A model generated the notes under the pieces. It worked only from the letters and a program-made list of their open reading frames with translations. It ran no database searches and had not been told where the DNA came from. From the NCBI RefSeq assembly GCF_003254745.1, contig NZ_QKXH01000004.1:186001-250000 (forward strand): a stretch of 64,000 nucleotides of DNA. Direction: 5' to 3'. Source of the DNA: Flavobacterium aquariorum. GTDB lineage: Bacteria > Bacteroidota > Bacteroidia > Flavobacteriales > Flavobacteriaceae. The first letter of the stretch is position 1, and each line of letters opens with the position of its first letter. The translations under genes were made by a program, and so were the position numbers. Below, piece after piece: positions 34,830 to 45,374 of the stretch.

Positions 34830-37800
34830 TTAAAAATAAGCTCTTAGCTCCACGCTTCCAGTATGAATAGCATCGCTGGTTTCGCTTTTTCGGCCTTGGT
34901 ACACAAAATTTAAATCCAAAAACTTGGTTAAATTCATTTGAAATAGGGTTCTCCAGGTTACATTTTGACCTCTTTGCAATCCTTCCAGCATTTGGTATCC
35001 CGCTGAAGAAAATTCATTGCCAACAAAGTCATTTTCATACAAAGAGATTTCGCCGTTTACGTTAAACTTGGAATTGCCAACGTAACTAAAAGAAGTGCCA
35101 AATCGATTTTGGGTCAAAGTATCCAAACTGCCAATCTGATTTTCCTTGTTGATGTATTCGTAGAAAAGATCTAAGCTAACATTCTTGGAGAAGAGGTAAC
35201 TGATTTTTGGAGTCCATAAATATCCTTCAATAGTATAGTTTTTTTCTGCAAATGTTTGTGATTCTGTAGCGGTTTTGATGCTTTTAGCCAGTACATCAAA
35301 CAGCCAGCTTTTTTGTAATAAGTGTTGGTATTGCAATTGATGAAAGCTGTTTTTGTTTTGAATGGTACCAATAGACAACAAGTTTTGAGTTTCGTTTTTT
35401 GTGAAAGTGTAGGTAACCGAATTGTCTCTTTTTCCTCTATTGTACGACAGACTATTCGTAAAGGTTTTGATAAGTCCCAAAATGTCTTCCGATGAAGATT
35501 CAAATGGATTCAGGGCCAAATGTTCTCCGCTGTTTTTAATCTTTCGATCCATAATAAAGGAAGTCTGCATATAAAAATAGGACAGCTTTTTCTTGAACGA
35601 ACTACTATTTTGCCAAACAATAGGATTGATTATAAAAGACTGGGAGAATCTGTTTTGATTGGTTTTTATGTAAATCTGATTTGGCAAAAAGATTCGGGTA
35701 TAGGTCGCCAAATCTGAAAAAGGCGCGATTTCAAATTCTTCCAAATCTTTTATTCCGTTGCCATTGTAATCATTCCAAGTATATTTTCCCTGTCCGGCAG
35801 GAACTTCCACGTAAGTGTAATCCTGAAAAGGCATCGCTCCGGAATTGGTTTGGTAGAGTGTATTGCTTTGAATCAATTTGTTGAAAAATTGGTCGTTGTA
35901 TAGCATTTTTGCATTGAGAGAGGTTGTTGTTTTTAAAGTTGGATCGGTATAATTTAATTGTCTGTAATTGACGAATAAGGATATATCGCGACTCTCAGTT
36001 TGAAATAATTTGGTTTGCAGATTATAACTGTTTGAGTTGTTTACTCTTTGAAGCAAGCCGTTTTGAATACTGTCGTTTACTCTTTTTAAATAACCCAATT
36101 GGACATAAACTTTAGTACTGTCGCCATGTCCGGCATATATTCCGTATTCCGAAAAGCGTTGGCTTAGTAAAGAGAATTGTTGAGTTGCTTTGTTTTTTTC
36201 CTGATTGTCTTCAAAGCGTAAAGTACTGCCAATCCAGTTTTTTTTGGAATTGTAGCGTACATGCGAAAAGTTTCTCAAGAATTTTGTGGTGTTTTCCGAA
36301 TCATCACTTTTCAAATAACTTCCATCGGTTTTAATGTTCCAATGGTTAAATTCAAATCCTGCGTTGAGGTTGTTCTTTATACCGGAATACGTATTGGAAA
36401 GATTGAGTTTCTGGAATGCATAGGTGATTGTGGCGATATTATTGGAGTCTTTATTTGGAATTAAATTAAAATTCAAACCCGTTCCCAATAAGCTTTGGTC
36501 TCCCGTTGCTGTTGTGTTTACATTCCAATCTCGGTAGAATTCGATGCTGTTGATACGTTCTACGGGCTTGAACTCTGCTTCTACATCTTGAAAATTGAAG
36601 AAAGCATCAATATTCCATTTTTTGGAATACAGCCTCTGTTTGGCGTTAATTTCGCCCGACAGCCCTTGATTGTTGGTGTCGTCTATCGAAGAGAATAAAT
36701 TTTTATCGTTGTTACTGACGGCCAACTCAAAATCTACAGCAGTTTTTTCTGAAGGATTGTATTTTCCAAAGAAAGTGGCTACTTGGGCTTTTATTGGGGC
36801 AGCCAATTGTATGATCGGTTCGTAGTTTCCCTGTGGAATTCCATTTATTGGTGCAACATATTCAAATATTTTGTCAACACTGGTAGGATTTGTCAGTATG
36901 TAATTTCCTTTGGCTTGACCGACCAAAGTGAACTGAACATTGAACAATTCGTCATCGGGATTTGTGGAATATTCATAAATAGTTACAGGACCAAGGATGT
37001 TTTTTTTATATTGTATTTTCTTTTCGTCATATACGTCAAGAATAGCCGATGGAGCAACCATTAAATTGAGATTGTCTCCGGCTTCCGCCAAAATCTGAGC
37101 CTGCTCGGAAGAAAGGTTTTGTTGAACGGGCTGGTTTTTCAAATCATTTTCAGAATAAACCGCTACGCCAAAGTTCCATTTTTTGTCAGTATAACTGGCG
37201 CCGTCATAAGTGATGAATCTGGTGTAATTGTTCTCGGAATATTGGTATTCGACCACAATTCGCATTTCGGAAGTAATTGGGAATTGAGAGTTAAACACAA
37301 TTTCCCCCGAATTATAATCGATGACATAGTCAAATTTTTCGCCTCTTTTTAGCAAAACACCATTGACATAAACCCGCTCCGAACCAATGATGACCAAAAC
37401 ATACAATTCTCCGTTTTGTCCAACTAATTTATACGGCCCCTGATTTCCTTCCTGCCCTTTGAAATTACTGCTGGCATAATTCCCCGTAACCAATCCGCCC
37501 GATGCAAAAACATTGGTCTTGCTGTCTTCATTTCCAAAATTGACTGTTGCAGATAGTCCTTGAATTTTTTTGTTGAAAGTAAGGAATCGGGTAGTGTTGT
37601 TGCCGATAAAAACATCGCCTGCACGAACATTCCAACTGTCGGTAAAAAGCTCCATGAAAATGTTGTCGTATTGGTTCAACCGTTGCGAATAACTGCCTTC
37701 CTGAACGGGAATGTTCGTGTCTTGAATCGAAGCTCTAATACTGACTTTTTCGGATATTTTACCTGTGATTTGAAAGTCTAGATTTGAATTGACCACCGCA

Positions 37801-38261
37801 TTTTGATTGTTGCCAACAGTAACACCACGCGAAAGACTTCCTGTTGCTAAAAGACCATCAAAGGGAATGTTTTTTGGAGCCGAAATACTCTCCATCCTGT
37901 ACAAATTCTGATTGGTGGCATCGTTGTCAATGATTTTGCTACTGTCGTAAATGGTATATTCCTTGGTTAAAATATCAGGTAGTTTTAGATAATGAACCGT
38001 TAGAGAATCAGTAGGAGAGAAGTTTTGTTTTTTGAATAAAACATAACCTTTAGGAAAGTCGATTTGGTACAAAGTACTGTCAACCACTTGATTTTTGGCA
38101 TCCATTACTTTAAAAAAACTGGAATTGATACTAACATTTTCCAAATGAATGGTGTCGGTCGTAAAAGCTATTTTTTTGGTGGTGTAAGTCGAATCTATTT
38201 CTTGCGCCTGAAGCCCAGAAAAATAAAAAATGATAACCCAAAATAATACTTTTTTCAGCAT
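34830..38261 (-). CDS. Very large outer-membrane beta-barrel-like protein
   Basis: The ATG at 38261 gives 1143 residues starting with a signal peptide (MLKKVLFWVIIFYFSGLQAQ). An in-frame ATG at 38396 would prepend 45 residues with no signal sequence and is rejected. The mature protein has an N-terminal beta region (about 20-150), then GSLSRGVTVGNNQNAVVNSN, KISEKVSIRASIQD, FMELFTDSWNVRAGDVFIG and a long series of alternating strands ending in aromatic SVELRAYF, as in outer-membrane barrels. I recognise the pattern from Bacteroidota surface proteins but cannot name a function. It is a single gene with aspartate kinase upstream on the same strand. Confidence 0.8.
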   Translation of the reverse strand: MLKKVLFWVIIFYFSGLQAQEIDSTYTTKKIAFTTDTIHLENVSINSSFFKVMDAKNQVVDSTLYQIDFPKGYVLFKKQNFSPTDSLTVHYLKLPDILTKEYTIYDSSKIIDNDATNQNLYRMESISAPKNIPFDGLLATGSLSRGVTVGNNQNAVVNSNLDFQITGKISEKVSIRASIQDTNIPVQEGSYSQRLNQYDNIFMELFTDSWNVRAGDVFIGNNTTRFLTFNKKIQGLSATVNFGNEDSKTNVFASGGLVTGNYASSNFKGQEGNQGPYKLVGQNGELYVLVIIGSERVYVNGVLLKRGEKFDYVIDYNSGEIVFNSQFPITSEMRIVVEYQYSENNYTRFITYDGASYTDKKWNFGVAVYSENDLKNQPVQQNLSSEQAQILAEAGDNLNLMVAPSAILDVYDEKKIQYKKNILGPVTIYEYSTNPDDELFNVQFTLVGQAKGNYILTNPTSVDKIFEYVAPINGIPQGNYEPIIQLAAPIKAQVATFFGKYNPSEKTAVDFELAVSNNDKNLFSSIDDTNNQGLSGEINAKQRLYSKKWNIDAFFNFQDVEAEFKPVERINSIEFYRDWNVNTTATGDQSLLGTGLNFNLIPNKDSNNIATITYAFQKLNLSNTYSGIKNNLNAGFEFNHWNIKTDGSYLKSDDSENTTKFLRNFSHVRYNSKKNWIGSTLRFEDNQEKNKATQQFSLLSQRFSEYGIYAGHGDSTKVYVQLGYLKRVNDSIQNGLLQRVNNSNSYNLQTKLFQTESRDISLFVNYRQLNYTDPTLKTTTSLNAKMLYNDQFFNKLIQSNTLYQTNSGAMPFQDYTYVEVPAGQGKYTWNDYNGNGIKDLEEFEIAPFSDLATYTRIFLPNQIYIKTNQNRFSQSFIINPIVWQNSSSFKKKLSYFYMQTSFIMDRKIKNSGEHLALNPFESSSEDILGLIKTFTNSLSYNRGKRDNSVTYTFTKNETQNLLSIGTIQNKNSFHQLQYQHLLQKSWLFDVLAKSIKTATESQTFAEKNYTIEGYLWTPKISYLFSKNVSLDLFYEYINKENQIGSLDTLTQNRFGTSFSYVGNSKFNVNGEISLYENDFVGNEFSSAGYQMLEGLQRGQNVTWRTLFQMNLTKFLDLNFVYQGRKSETSDAIHTGSVELRAYF

Positions 38262-38394
38262 AAATAGTATAACTTCAAAGTGCCAAAAATAGTGTTTATT
38301 ATTTAAAAATGTGTTAATTAGTCGATGCCGCAATTTGCCATGCAGAAAATGATTTGGAGGATTAAATTTTAAAAAATAAGTAACATTAAGAAAC

Positions 38395-38430
38395 AAAAGA
38401 AGGAAGCTGAATTTACAGCTTCCTTCTTTA
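38395..38430 (-). terminator. Terminator after aspartate kinase
   Basis: AAGAAGGAAGCTG pairs with CAGCTTCCTTCTT (ending 38429), followed on the minus strand by CTTTTGTTTC. It separates aspartate kinase from the large surface-protein gene. Confidence 0.8.
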
Positions 38431-38455
38431 AAAAAAATGATTTTTTGGTAATATG

Positions 38456-39712
38456 TTAATTTTCTTTTGTCACAATCTGCATGGTTTCTCTACTAACTTG
38501 TTTCAACAAGACTGTTTTGTTTTCTTCCACGGTTTGCGCAGCATTTTCATTGAAATGTCTGATGGTATATAACGTAACATTTTCGGTAAAATCTACTTTG
38601 AATTTTTTGGAAAGTATCGCATTCAATTCATTGAAATTTCCAAATTTATCTTCCACACAAACTGAAAAACTAATCGCCGAATTCTGTATTAAGTTTACTT
38701 TTAGTTTGAATTGGTGAAACAAACCAAAGATTTCGCTGATGTTTTCTTCCATGATGAAAGAGAAATCTATTGAAGACAATGAAATTAACAATTGGTTTCT
38801 TTTTACAATAAAACAAGGCAAATAAGGCTCTAAATCTGGGCCTTTAGCAACGCGGGTTCCTGGCAACAAAGGATTGATAAAAGATTTTACATACAATGGA
38901 ATTTCTTTTTTCTGTAAGGGTTGTAATGTTTTTGGATGAATAACCGATGCGCCATAAAATGCCAATTCAATGGCTTCGCGATATGAAATTTGATTCAGCA
39001 AACTTGCATTTTCAAAATATCTTGGATCGGCATTCATAACCCCAGGAACGTCTTTCCAGATCGTTACGCTTTCGGCATTCAAGCAATAAGCAAAGATTGC
39101 GGCGGTATAATCTGAACCTTCACGACCTAAAGTGGTAGTGAAATTATTTTCGTCAGAACCTAGGAATCCTTGGGTAATGTTCAAAATTTTGCGTTTAATG
39201 TTATTGGAAATATTTTTTTGCGTCAATTCCCAATCTACTTCCGCATCTCTGTAAGTTGAATCTGTTTTTACAAAGTTTCTTACGTCCAGCCATTGTGTCT
39301 GAATACCTTTGAAAGTCATGAAATGACTCAAAATTGTAGTCGAAATCAATTCTCCGTAGCTTACGATTTGGTCATAAACGAAATTGTAATTTGGAGATTT
39401 ATTATGGGCCAGAAAATATTCTAAATCATTAAACTGAGCATTAACTGCAGCGAAAACTTCATTGGTCCCATCCTCAAACAAATCCAATAAGATTTGATTA
39501 TGGTATTTTTTTACTTCTTGAACCGATGAATTTAATTCTGAAGATTTGTCAAAATAATTTTTGATAACCTCTTCAAGAGCATTAGTCGTTTTTCCCATTG
39601 CCGAAACAATTACTAATACATCCTCGTAACCCACTTGTTGCAAAACGTCATAAACGTTTTTGATACCGGCAGCATCTTTCACAGAAGCACCACCAAATTT
39701 AAATACTCTCAT
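38456..39712 (-). CDS. Aspartate kinase
   Basis: It phosphorylates aspartate, the first step toward lysine, threonine and methionine. With the ATG at 39712 the protein has 418 residues and begins MRVFKFGGASVKDAAGIKN, the kinase phosphate loop at the very N-terminus. An ATG at 39745 would add 11 residues with no family match. Other motifs are GREGSDYTAAIFA and the C-terminal ACT-like regulatory part (about 300-418). It is monofunctional: no homoserine dehydrogenase is attached. A GNAT acetyltransferase lies just upstream, 55 bp away. Confidence 0.9.
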   Translation of the reverse strand: MRVFKFGGASVKDAAGIKNVYDVLQQVGYEDVLVIVSAMGKTTNALEEVIKNYFDKSSELNSSVQEVKKYHNQILLDLFEDGTNEVFAAVNAQFNDLEYFLAHNKSPNYNFVYDQIVSYGELISTTILSHFMTFKGIQTQWLDVRNFVKTDSTYRDAEVDWELTQKNISNNIKRKILNITQGFLGSDENNFTTTLGREGSDYTAAIFAYCLNAESVTIWKDVPGVMNADPRYFENASLLNQISYREAIELAFYGASVIHPKTLQPLQKKEIPLYVKSFINPLLPGTRVAKGPDLEPYLPCFIVKRNQLLISLSSIDFSFIMEENISEIFGLFHQFKLKVNLIQNSAISFSVCVEDKFGNFNELNAILSKKFKVDFTENVTLYTIRHFNENAAQTVEENKTVLLKQVSRETMQIVTKEN

Positions 39713-39767
39713 TTTATTCAGATTTTCGATTTCAGATTTTATCAAAATGAAATCATATTTTGTCTTT

Positions 39768-40250
39768 TTAATTTTTTAATTTGTTGTCCACGAAATAGTT
39801 AATTCCAGCTTCGTCCATTTGGGCAACGCGCCATTCATCCAATACTTTGGCTCCCGATTTTTCATAAAAATCAATTGCCGGTGTATTCCAGTCCAAAACA
39901 TTCCAATCGATTCTTCGAACCTTATCTTTTTTGGCCTGTTTGATGATTTCAGAATACAAAGCATAGCCCAACCCGGTTCCGCGCATGCTATCTTTGACTA
40001 CCAAATCTTCCAAATGGATTGTTTTCCCTTTCCAAGTAGAATATCTATAATAGTATAAAGCAATGCCAACAATTTCATTCTCAACCTCGGCTACAAAAAC
40101 TTGAAACAATGGATTTGCGCCAAAACCATCACGAATCAAATCTTCTTCGGTAATCAAAACGGCATCCGGCTCTTTTTCGAATACTGCCAGCTCCTGAATT
40201 AAGGCTAAAACGCCATGCATGTCTTCTTTTTCTCCTTTGCGTATTTTCAT
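39768..40250 (-). CDS. GNAT family N-acetyltransferase
   Basis: This 160-residue protein has the GNAT fold: MKIRKGEKEDMHGVLALIQELAVFEKEPDAV at the N-terminus, LEDLVVKDSMRGTGLGYALYSEIIKQA with the acetyl-CoA pyrophosphate loop (RGTGLG), and NTPAIDFYEKSGAKVLDEWRVAQM. It resembles the spermidine/diamine acetyltransferase-like branch, but the substrate is not determined. It is probably cotranscribed with aspartate kinase. Confidence 0.87.
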   Translation of the reverse strand: MKIRKGEKEDMHGVLALIQELAVFEKEPDAVLITEEDLIRDGFGANPLFQVFVAEVENEIVGIALYYYRYSTWKGKTIHLEDLVVKDSMRGTGLGYALYSEIIKQAKKDKVRRIDWNVLDWNTPAIDFYEKSGAKVLDEWRVAQMDEAGINYFVDNKLKN

Positions 40251-40420
40251 GATTTCGTATTATTATTCTTGAATTCTATTAAAAAACAGTCAAATAGCGA
40301 CTAGTTTTTGTGGAATATGTAGCAAATATACAATACTGATAAACTATCTAAGTATTATTCTTTTCAATTTCACAAAAAAAACGATATTTGTGACTTCAAA
40401 CTAACTACATCGATTTCGTA

Positions 40421-41440
40421 ATGGAAGAAAGAAACAAAACACTAGGGGAATTTATTATTGAGAACCAAAAAGCCTTTCAGTATTCATCGGGTGAATTATC
40501 CAGGATTATCAACTCAATTCGCTTGGCTGCAAAAGTGGTCAATTACAAAGTAAACAAAGCGGGATTGGTAGATATTGTGGGTGCAGCGGGTGAACAAAAT
40601 ATTCAAGGTGAAGATCAGCAAAAATTGGATGTATATGCCAATGAGATTTTTATCCAAACTTTAATTAACCGCGAAATTGTTTGTGGAATTGCTTCGGAAG
40701 AAAATGACGATTTTATCACCGTCGAAGGAAGCGACAGCAGTCATAATAATAAATATGTGCTTTTGATGGATCCGTTAGATGGTTCGTCCAATATTGATGT
40801 AAACGTTTCGGTAGGAACTATTTTTTCTGTTTATAGAAGAGTAACACCTATAGGAACTCCGGTTACATTAGAAGATTTTTTACAACCGGGAACGCAACAA
40901 GTGGCTGCAGGTTATGTGATTTACGGGACATCGACTATGCTGGTGTACACAACGGGTCATGGTGTAAACGGATTTACATTGAATCCTGCTATTGGGACAT
41001 TTTATCTTTCACATCCTAATATGAAATTCTCCGAAGACGGAAATATCTATTCCATTAATGAAGGGAATTATGTTCATTTCCCACAAGGCGTGAAAGATTA
41101 TATTAAATATTGTCAGTTGGAAGAAGAAGATCGTCCTTATACTTCCCGATACATAGGAAGTTTAGTCGCCGATATTCATAGAAATATGATAAAAGGCGGG
41201 ATTTATATTTATCCAACAAGTTCCAAAGCGCCAAAAGGGAAGTTGCGTTTGTTGTACGAATGTAATCCTATGGCATTTATTGTGGAACAGGCAGGAGGAA
41301 AAGCCTCGGATGGTTTTGATAGAATAATGGAAATCCAGCCGACAGAATTACACGAAAGAGTACCTTTCTTTTGCGGTAGCATAAAAATGGTTGAAAAAGC
41401 GGAAGAGTTTATGCATAAAGCAAAGCTGAGTAAATATTAA
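40421..41440 (+). CDS. fbp: Fructose-1,6-bisphosphatase class 1
   Basis: This gluconeogenic enzyme hydrolyses fructose 1,6-bisphosphate. The 339-residue product carries the metal/substrate motif [15 protein letters not shown], the upstream GIASEEND, and the C-terminal [25 protein letters not shown]. Length is normal for class 1. A -7-like box GATATTTG lies at 40383-40390. It is monocistronic, ending at a bidirectional terminator. Confidence 0.95.
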   Translation: MEERNKTLGEFIIENQKAFQYSSGELSRIINSIRLAAKVVNYKVNKAGLVDIVGAAGEQNIQGEDQQKLDVYANEIFIQTLINREIVCGIASEENDDFITVEGSDSSHNNKYVLLMDPLDGSSNIDVNVSVGTIFSVYRRVTPIGTPVTLEDFLQPGTQQVAAGYVIYGTSTMLVYTTGHGVNGFTLNPAIGTFYLSHPNMKFSEDGNIYSINEGNYVHFPQGVKDYIKYCQLEEEDRPYTSRYIGSLVADIHRNMIKGGIYIYPTSSKAPKGKLRLLYECNPMAFIVEQAGGKASDGFDRIMEIQPTELHERVPFFCGSIKMVEKAEEFMHKAKLSKY

Positions 41441-41470
41441 ACCAAGAAACAAACCGAAAAATTAAACCAA

Positions 41471-41500
41471 AAAAACAGCTCCTAAATTGGAGCTGTTTTT
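41471..41500. terminator. Bidirectional terminator between fbp and the TerB-like gene
   Basis: AAAAACAGCTCC...GGAGCTGTTTTT forms a near-perfect hairpin with A and T runs on both sides. Confidence 0.9.
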
Positions 41501-41931
41501 TATTTATACATATTCTTCATTTCATATATAAAAGTATCTAGATCTACATGTTTGTCAACTAATTTGAGTGCTTTGTCCACAATATAATTAACATTGGCAG
41601 GAGTAAATCCTAGAGCTAATGCAAATTTAACCATTAAGTGTTCTTGCTGATCGCCCAGTTGATGGTCTCTACGTACTATTCGGGCTAGTTTGTGGAGACT
41701 TTCCAGTCTTTCAATGTATAGGTATGGCGCGTTGATTGGATATTTGTTCGGATCTTTTAAAATCTCTTTGTATTCTTCTTCGGAAATTTCAAGATCCACA
41801 GCAAGTTTGTCGAGAAATTTTTGTTCTTGTTCCGTAATATTTCCACCGGCATAGGCTACCCGCACAATGGCTGAAAAATGGCCTTTGTTTGCTTGGTTGA
41901 ATTCGCTACTAAATAAATCTGAGAATGGCAT
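41500..41931 (-). CDS. TerB family protein
   Basis: This 143-residue all-helical acidic protein resembles TerB/DjlA-type domains, with FSAIVRVAYAGGNITEQEQKFLDKLAVDLEISEEEYKEIL and a second helical half (LHKLARIVRRDHQLGDQQEHLMVKFALALGF). TerB domains often bind metal, but the role here is unknown and no ter operon is present. A -7-like TATCTTTA (41963-41956) gives a short leader. It is a single gene. Confidence 0.8.
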   Translation of the reverse strand: MPFSDLFSSEFNQANKGHFSAIVRVAYAGGNITEQEQKFLDKLAVDLEISEEEYKEILKDPNKYPINAPYLYIERLESLHKLARIVRRDHQLGDQQEHLMVKFALALGFTPANVNYIVDKALKLVDKHVDLDTFIYEMKNMYK

Positions 41932-42115
41932 AATTGTGGTGTTTAAGGTTTGACATAAAGATAATTAATTTTTCACTAATGATTTTTGTTTTTAATGACT
42001 TTTTTGTACGATTGACCTCTATTTTTTATTTTTTTTGAAGAATGATTTTTTAATCAAATATTCCATTTTCAAAATTAATCGTAAGTTTACAACCCCATAT
42101 CAATTTAATTATTTT

Positions 42116-42712
42116 ATGATGTCAGAATTTTTGATTTACTTTCAAATAGGATTGAAACACGTACTGGATATTCATTCCTATGATCATGTTTTATTTTTAA
42201 TTGCTTTGTCTGTTCCTTTCTCTTTCAATGATTGGAAAAGGATTTTGCTTTTAGTGACAGTGTTTACTTTAGGCCACACAACTGCATTGTTTCTTTCGGT
42301 TTTTGGAATTATTTCAGTTAAGGTAAATGTGGTAGAATTACTTATTCCGATTACAATATTAATAACAGCTCTCTATAATTTGTTTACAGCCGGTAAAACC
42401 AGTAAAAATGGAAGCGTCAATATAGTTTTTATAATAACACTATTCTTTGGAATCATTCATGGTTTAGGTTTTTCTAATTATTTTAAAACCATATTAGGAG
42501 GAAGTCCAAGTTCGAAGTTATTGCCCATGGCCGAATTTGCACTGGGAATCGAAGCCGCTCAAATTGTGGTAGTGATTGTTGTGTTGATTTTGTCGTATAT
42601 TGTACAGACAGTATTTCGTTTTTCAAAACGCGATTGGACCTTAGTGATGTCGGCATTTATAATTGGGGTCGTGTTGCCTATGATTCTGGAAAGTGAAATC
42701 TGGAAAAGATAA
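42116..42712 (+). CDS. HupE/UreJ family membrane protein
   Basis: This 198-residue membrane protein has HupE/UreJ features: GLKHVLDIHSYDHVLFLIAL near the N-terminus, FTLGHTTALFLS and FGIIHGLGFSNYF, with about six helices and several membrane histidines compatible with metal transport. ATG codons at 42116 and 42119 are both possible. A far-upstream ATG at 42035 would add an unlikely polar extension. It is followed 8 bp later by the dCMP deaminase gene, so it opens a small operon. Confidence 0.82.
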   Translation: MMSEFLIYFQIGLKHVLDIHSYDHVLFLIALSVPFSFNDWKRILLLVTVFTLGHTTALFLSVFGIISVKVNVVELLIPITILITALYNLFTAGKTSKNGSVNIVFIITLFFGIIHGLGFSNYFKTILGGSPSSKLLPMAEFALGIEAAQIVVVIVVLILSYIVQTVFRFSKRDWTLVMSAFIIGVVLPMILESEIWKR

Positions 42713-42720
42713 TTCAAAGT

Positions 42721-43152
42721 ATGAATAAAGTAAAATTAAATAAATACGACAAAGCTTATCTTAGGATTGCTACAGAATGGGGTTTGTTGTCCTATTGCCA
42801 AAGAAAAAAAGTAGGAGCTATCATTGTAAAAGACCGTATGATTATTTCAGACGGATATAATGGGACACCTTCAGGATTTGAAAATTGCTGTGAAGACGAA
42901 GAGGGTTTAACACGTTGGGATGTTCTCCATGCTGAGGCAAATGCAATATTGAAAGTAGCCAGATCAACTCAATCCTGCGAAGGGGCGACTTTGTATATCA
43001 CGCTTTCGCCTTGTAAGGAATGCAGTAAATTGATTCATCAGTCGGGGATAAAAAGAGTGGTGTATCACAATGGATATCGTGATGATTCGGGAATACAATT
43101 TTTAATGAAGGCTGGCATAGAAGTAGAACATATTCCTGTTTTGGAAGATTAA
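42721..43152 (+). CDS. dCMP deaminase family protein
   Basis: It probably converts dCMP to dUMP in thymidylate supply. The 143-residue zinc deaminase has HAE at 70-72 (HAEANAIL) and SPCKEC (C98, C101), with the CCEDEEGLTRWD segment typical of deoxycytidylate deaminases. It sits between a HupE-like gene and an S41 peptidase, a frequent flavobacterial order. Confidence 0.9.
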   Translation: MNKVKLNKYDKAYLRIATEWGLLSYCQRKKVGAIIVKDRMIISDGYNGTPSGFENCCEDEEGLTRWDVLHAEANAILKVARSTQSCEGATLYITLSPCKECSKLIHQSGIKRVVYHNGYRDDSGIQFLMKAGIEVEHIPVLED

Positions 43153-43267
43153 GAGAAGAAGATTAAACGATAATGAAATCGCCATTAAAAACAAATTTGT
43201 TGTAAACAAATACCAATAAATAAAAAGTGATAACATATATGATTTATAATAAATAACTTTTGCATAT

Positions 43268-44845
43268 ATGAAATTCGACAACAAATATTTACCCATACTT
43301 ATTGGGGGCATTTTTGCTCTTGGAATTTTTATTGGTAGTTTGTCCGGTACTCCTTCCTCCAAATCTTTTATGGCCAAAAAGAATACCAAAGAAAAACTCA
43401 ATAAACTGATTGATTTCATTGATAACGAATATGTAGATGATGTAAATACGGATTCTATCGTGAGTCTTACGGTAAACAGCATATTGGCAAAATTAGATCC
43501 TCATTCAGTTTACATTCCGCCAAGAGATCAAGCCGAAATAGCTGAGACAATGAAAGGTGATTTTGTTGGGATTGGAATTAACTTTTATATGCACAATGAT
43601 TCTGTTGCAGTCATAAATCCAGTTAAAAATGGCCCTTCGGCAAAAGCAGGAATCAAGGCTGGGGACCGAATTTTGTATGCGGATAAAACTAAGCTGTTTG
43701 GTCGGAAATTGCCTAATGACAGTTTGTTTGCCACGTTAAAAGGTCAGGCGGGTTCGCAAATTGAATTGACGGTTTATAGAAAATCCGAACACAAGAAAAT
43801 AAAGGTTACCATAAAGCGCGATGTAATTCCTTTAAAGAGCGTTGATGTTGCATTACTTTTGGATAAAACAACAGGTTATATCAAGATTAACCGTTTTGCG
43901 GAAACTACTTTCGATGAGTTTAAAAAAGGTTTGACTTCTTTGAAAAAACAAGGAATTAAAACACTGGTGATCGATGTTCGGGATAATGGGGGCGGCTATA
44001 TGGAAGAAGCCATTGCTATTGCCGATGAGTTTTTGAAAGATAAAGAATTAATTGTTTTTACCAAAAGCAAGAAAGAACCAACTGAGAAAACCTATGCTAC
44101 AGCAGAAGGTAGCTTTGAAACTGGAAATGTATTTGTTTTGATTAATGAGAACAGTGCTTCGGCTAGTGAAATTTTGGCTGGAGCGATCCAGGATAATGAT
44201 CGCGGAACGATTGTGGGGAGACGTTCATTTGGGAAAGGATTGGTACAGCGTGAAATGGATTTTAATGACGGTTCAGCTGTTCGATTGACTATTGCCAGAT
44301 ATTATACCCCGACAGGAAGGTCTATTCAAAAGCCTTATTCTAAAGGGAATGAGGAATATTTCAAAGAATCGGATAATCGGTTTTTACACGGTGAATTGTA
44401 TAAAAAAGACAGTATAAAAGTGGTTGATTCTTTAAAATTTAAAACCAAAAAAGGGAAAATTGTTTATGGTGGCGGTGGAATTGTGCCTGATGTTTTTGTG
44501 CCTTTGGAAGCGGAACACGGAGCAGAAAATATTTCGTATTTGTTGCAGTCAGGTATTGTGGGACATTTTGTTTTTGAAGAGCTAGACAAAGATAGAAATG
44601 CATTTACCAAATTGACTTTCGATCAATTTAAAATACAAATAAGCGCTACCGATTCTTATTTTACTGCTTTCCAAAAATACCTTTCCAAAAACGGTTTGGA
44701 GGTTAATCTTGGGAACTATAAAACATTGGTAAAAAGATATATCAATGCAGAGTTTGCGAGACAGTTATTTGGTGATACTTACTACTATGAAATGGTTTTG
44801 AAAGACGACGCCATGATAAAAGCCGTGTTGAAGGAAAAACAATAA
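43268..44845 (+). CDS. S41 family C-terminal processing peptidase (CtpA-like)
   Basis: This periplasmic or membrane-anchored serine protease has 525 residues. It has an N-terminal signal anchor (about 7-25), a CtpA N-domain, a PDZ domain (about 85-165, GIGINFYMHNDSVAVINPVKNGPSAKAGIKAGDRIL) and the S41 domain with the catalytic serine in NENSASASEILAGA and lysine in GRRSFGKGLVQ. A short conserved C-terminal extension follows (about 400-525). It trims protein C-termini. The leader is only a few bases after AACTTTTG. Confidence 0.92.
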   Translation: MKFDNKYLPILIGGIFALGIFIGSLSGTPSSKSFMAKKNTKEKLNKLIDFIDNEYVDDVNTDSIVSLTVNSILAKLDPHSVYIPPRDQAEIAETMKGDFVGIGINFYMHNDSVAVINPVKNGPSAKAGIKAGDRILYADKTKLFGRKLPNDSLFATLKGQAGSQIELTVYRKSEHKKIKVTIKRDVIPLKSVDVALLLDKTTGYIKINRFAETTFDEFKKGLTSLKKQGIKTLVIDVRDNGGGYMEEAIAIADEFLKDKELIVFTKSKKEPTEKTYATAEGSFETGNVFVLINENSASASEILAGAIQDNDRGTIVGRRSFGKGLVQREMDFNDGSAVRLTIARYYTPTGRSIQKPYSKGNEEYFKESDNRFLHGELYKKDSIKVVDSLKFKTKKGKIVYGGGGIVPDVFVPLEAEHGAENISYLLQSGIVGHFVFEELDKDRNAFTKLTFDQFKIQISATDSYFTAFQKYLSKNGLEVNLGNYKTLVKRYINAEFARQLFGDTYYYEMVLKDDAMIKAVLKEKQ

Positions 44846-44915
44846 TGCTAAATCTTTGCTTTAAATGTAAAAATGGTAGCTATGTAGTGCTATTAAATAG
44901 AAATTAAAAAATGAT

Positions 44916-45227
44916 ATGAAAAATACAATTCGATTTTCGGCAGTTTTGATGCTTTTGTTTTTTGTGATTTCCTGTGCCTGTATGAAAGGTAAAAATGAAA
45001 TTTCTGGTAAAGTTGTAGCTGTTGAGTTTGGAAAAGACGGATACACAGCTAAAATTAGCACTGATAAAAATGAAATTTATTTTGCTGTAATTAGTATCGT
45101 AAATGTTGGTGGGCCACAAAATTACAAACTGCTTAAAGAGGGAGAAGAAGTTTCGTTAAAAGGAGAAATTTGGAAAACCGAAACTGAAAAGCACATGAAA
45201 GTAAAAGAGATTATTTCTGTTAAGTAA
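44916..45227 (+). CDS. Small lipoprotein, OB-fold-like
   Basis: This 103-residue protein has a lipobox (LLFFVISC, Cys20) and a short beta-rich domain (NEISGKVVAVEFGKDGYTAKISTDKNEIYFAVISIVN ... KLLKEGEEVSLKGEIWKT) reminiscent of OB-fold/tRNA-anti-like lipoproteins, by eye only. It lies 70 bp after the S41 peptidase and could be cotranscribed. The function is unknown. Confidence 0.72.
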   Translation: MKNTIRFSAVLMLLFFVISCACMKGKNEISGKVVAVEFGKDGYTAKISTDKNEIYFAVISIVNVGGPQNYKLLKEGEEVSLKGEIWKTETEKHMKVKEIISVK

Positions 45228-45374
45228 ATGGAATTTAATGATTTTCTTAGATTACTCTAATTTGTGAGATTTAAGAAATTGTTTTTAATTAAAGTAAAAT
45301 ATCATTTGAAAGCATTCGATATATTTTCTGTTGTGATTATATTGGAATAACTGCTTTTTTTAGTGTTTTTATTT

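Noticed and set aside
38262..38396. N-terminal extension of the large surface protein from ATG 38396
   Set aside because: It would bury the clear signal peptide that starts at 38261.
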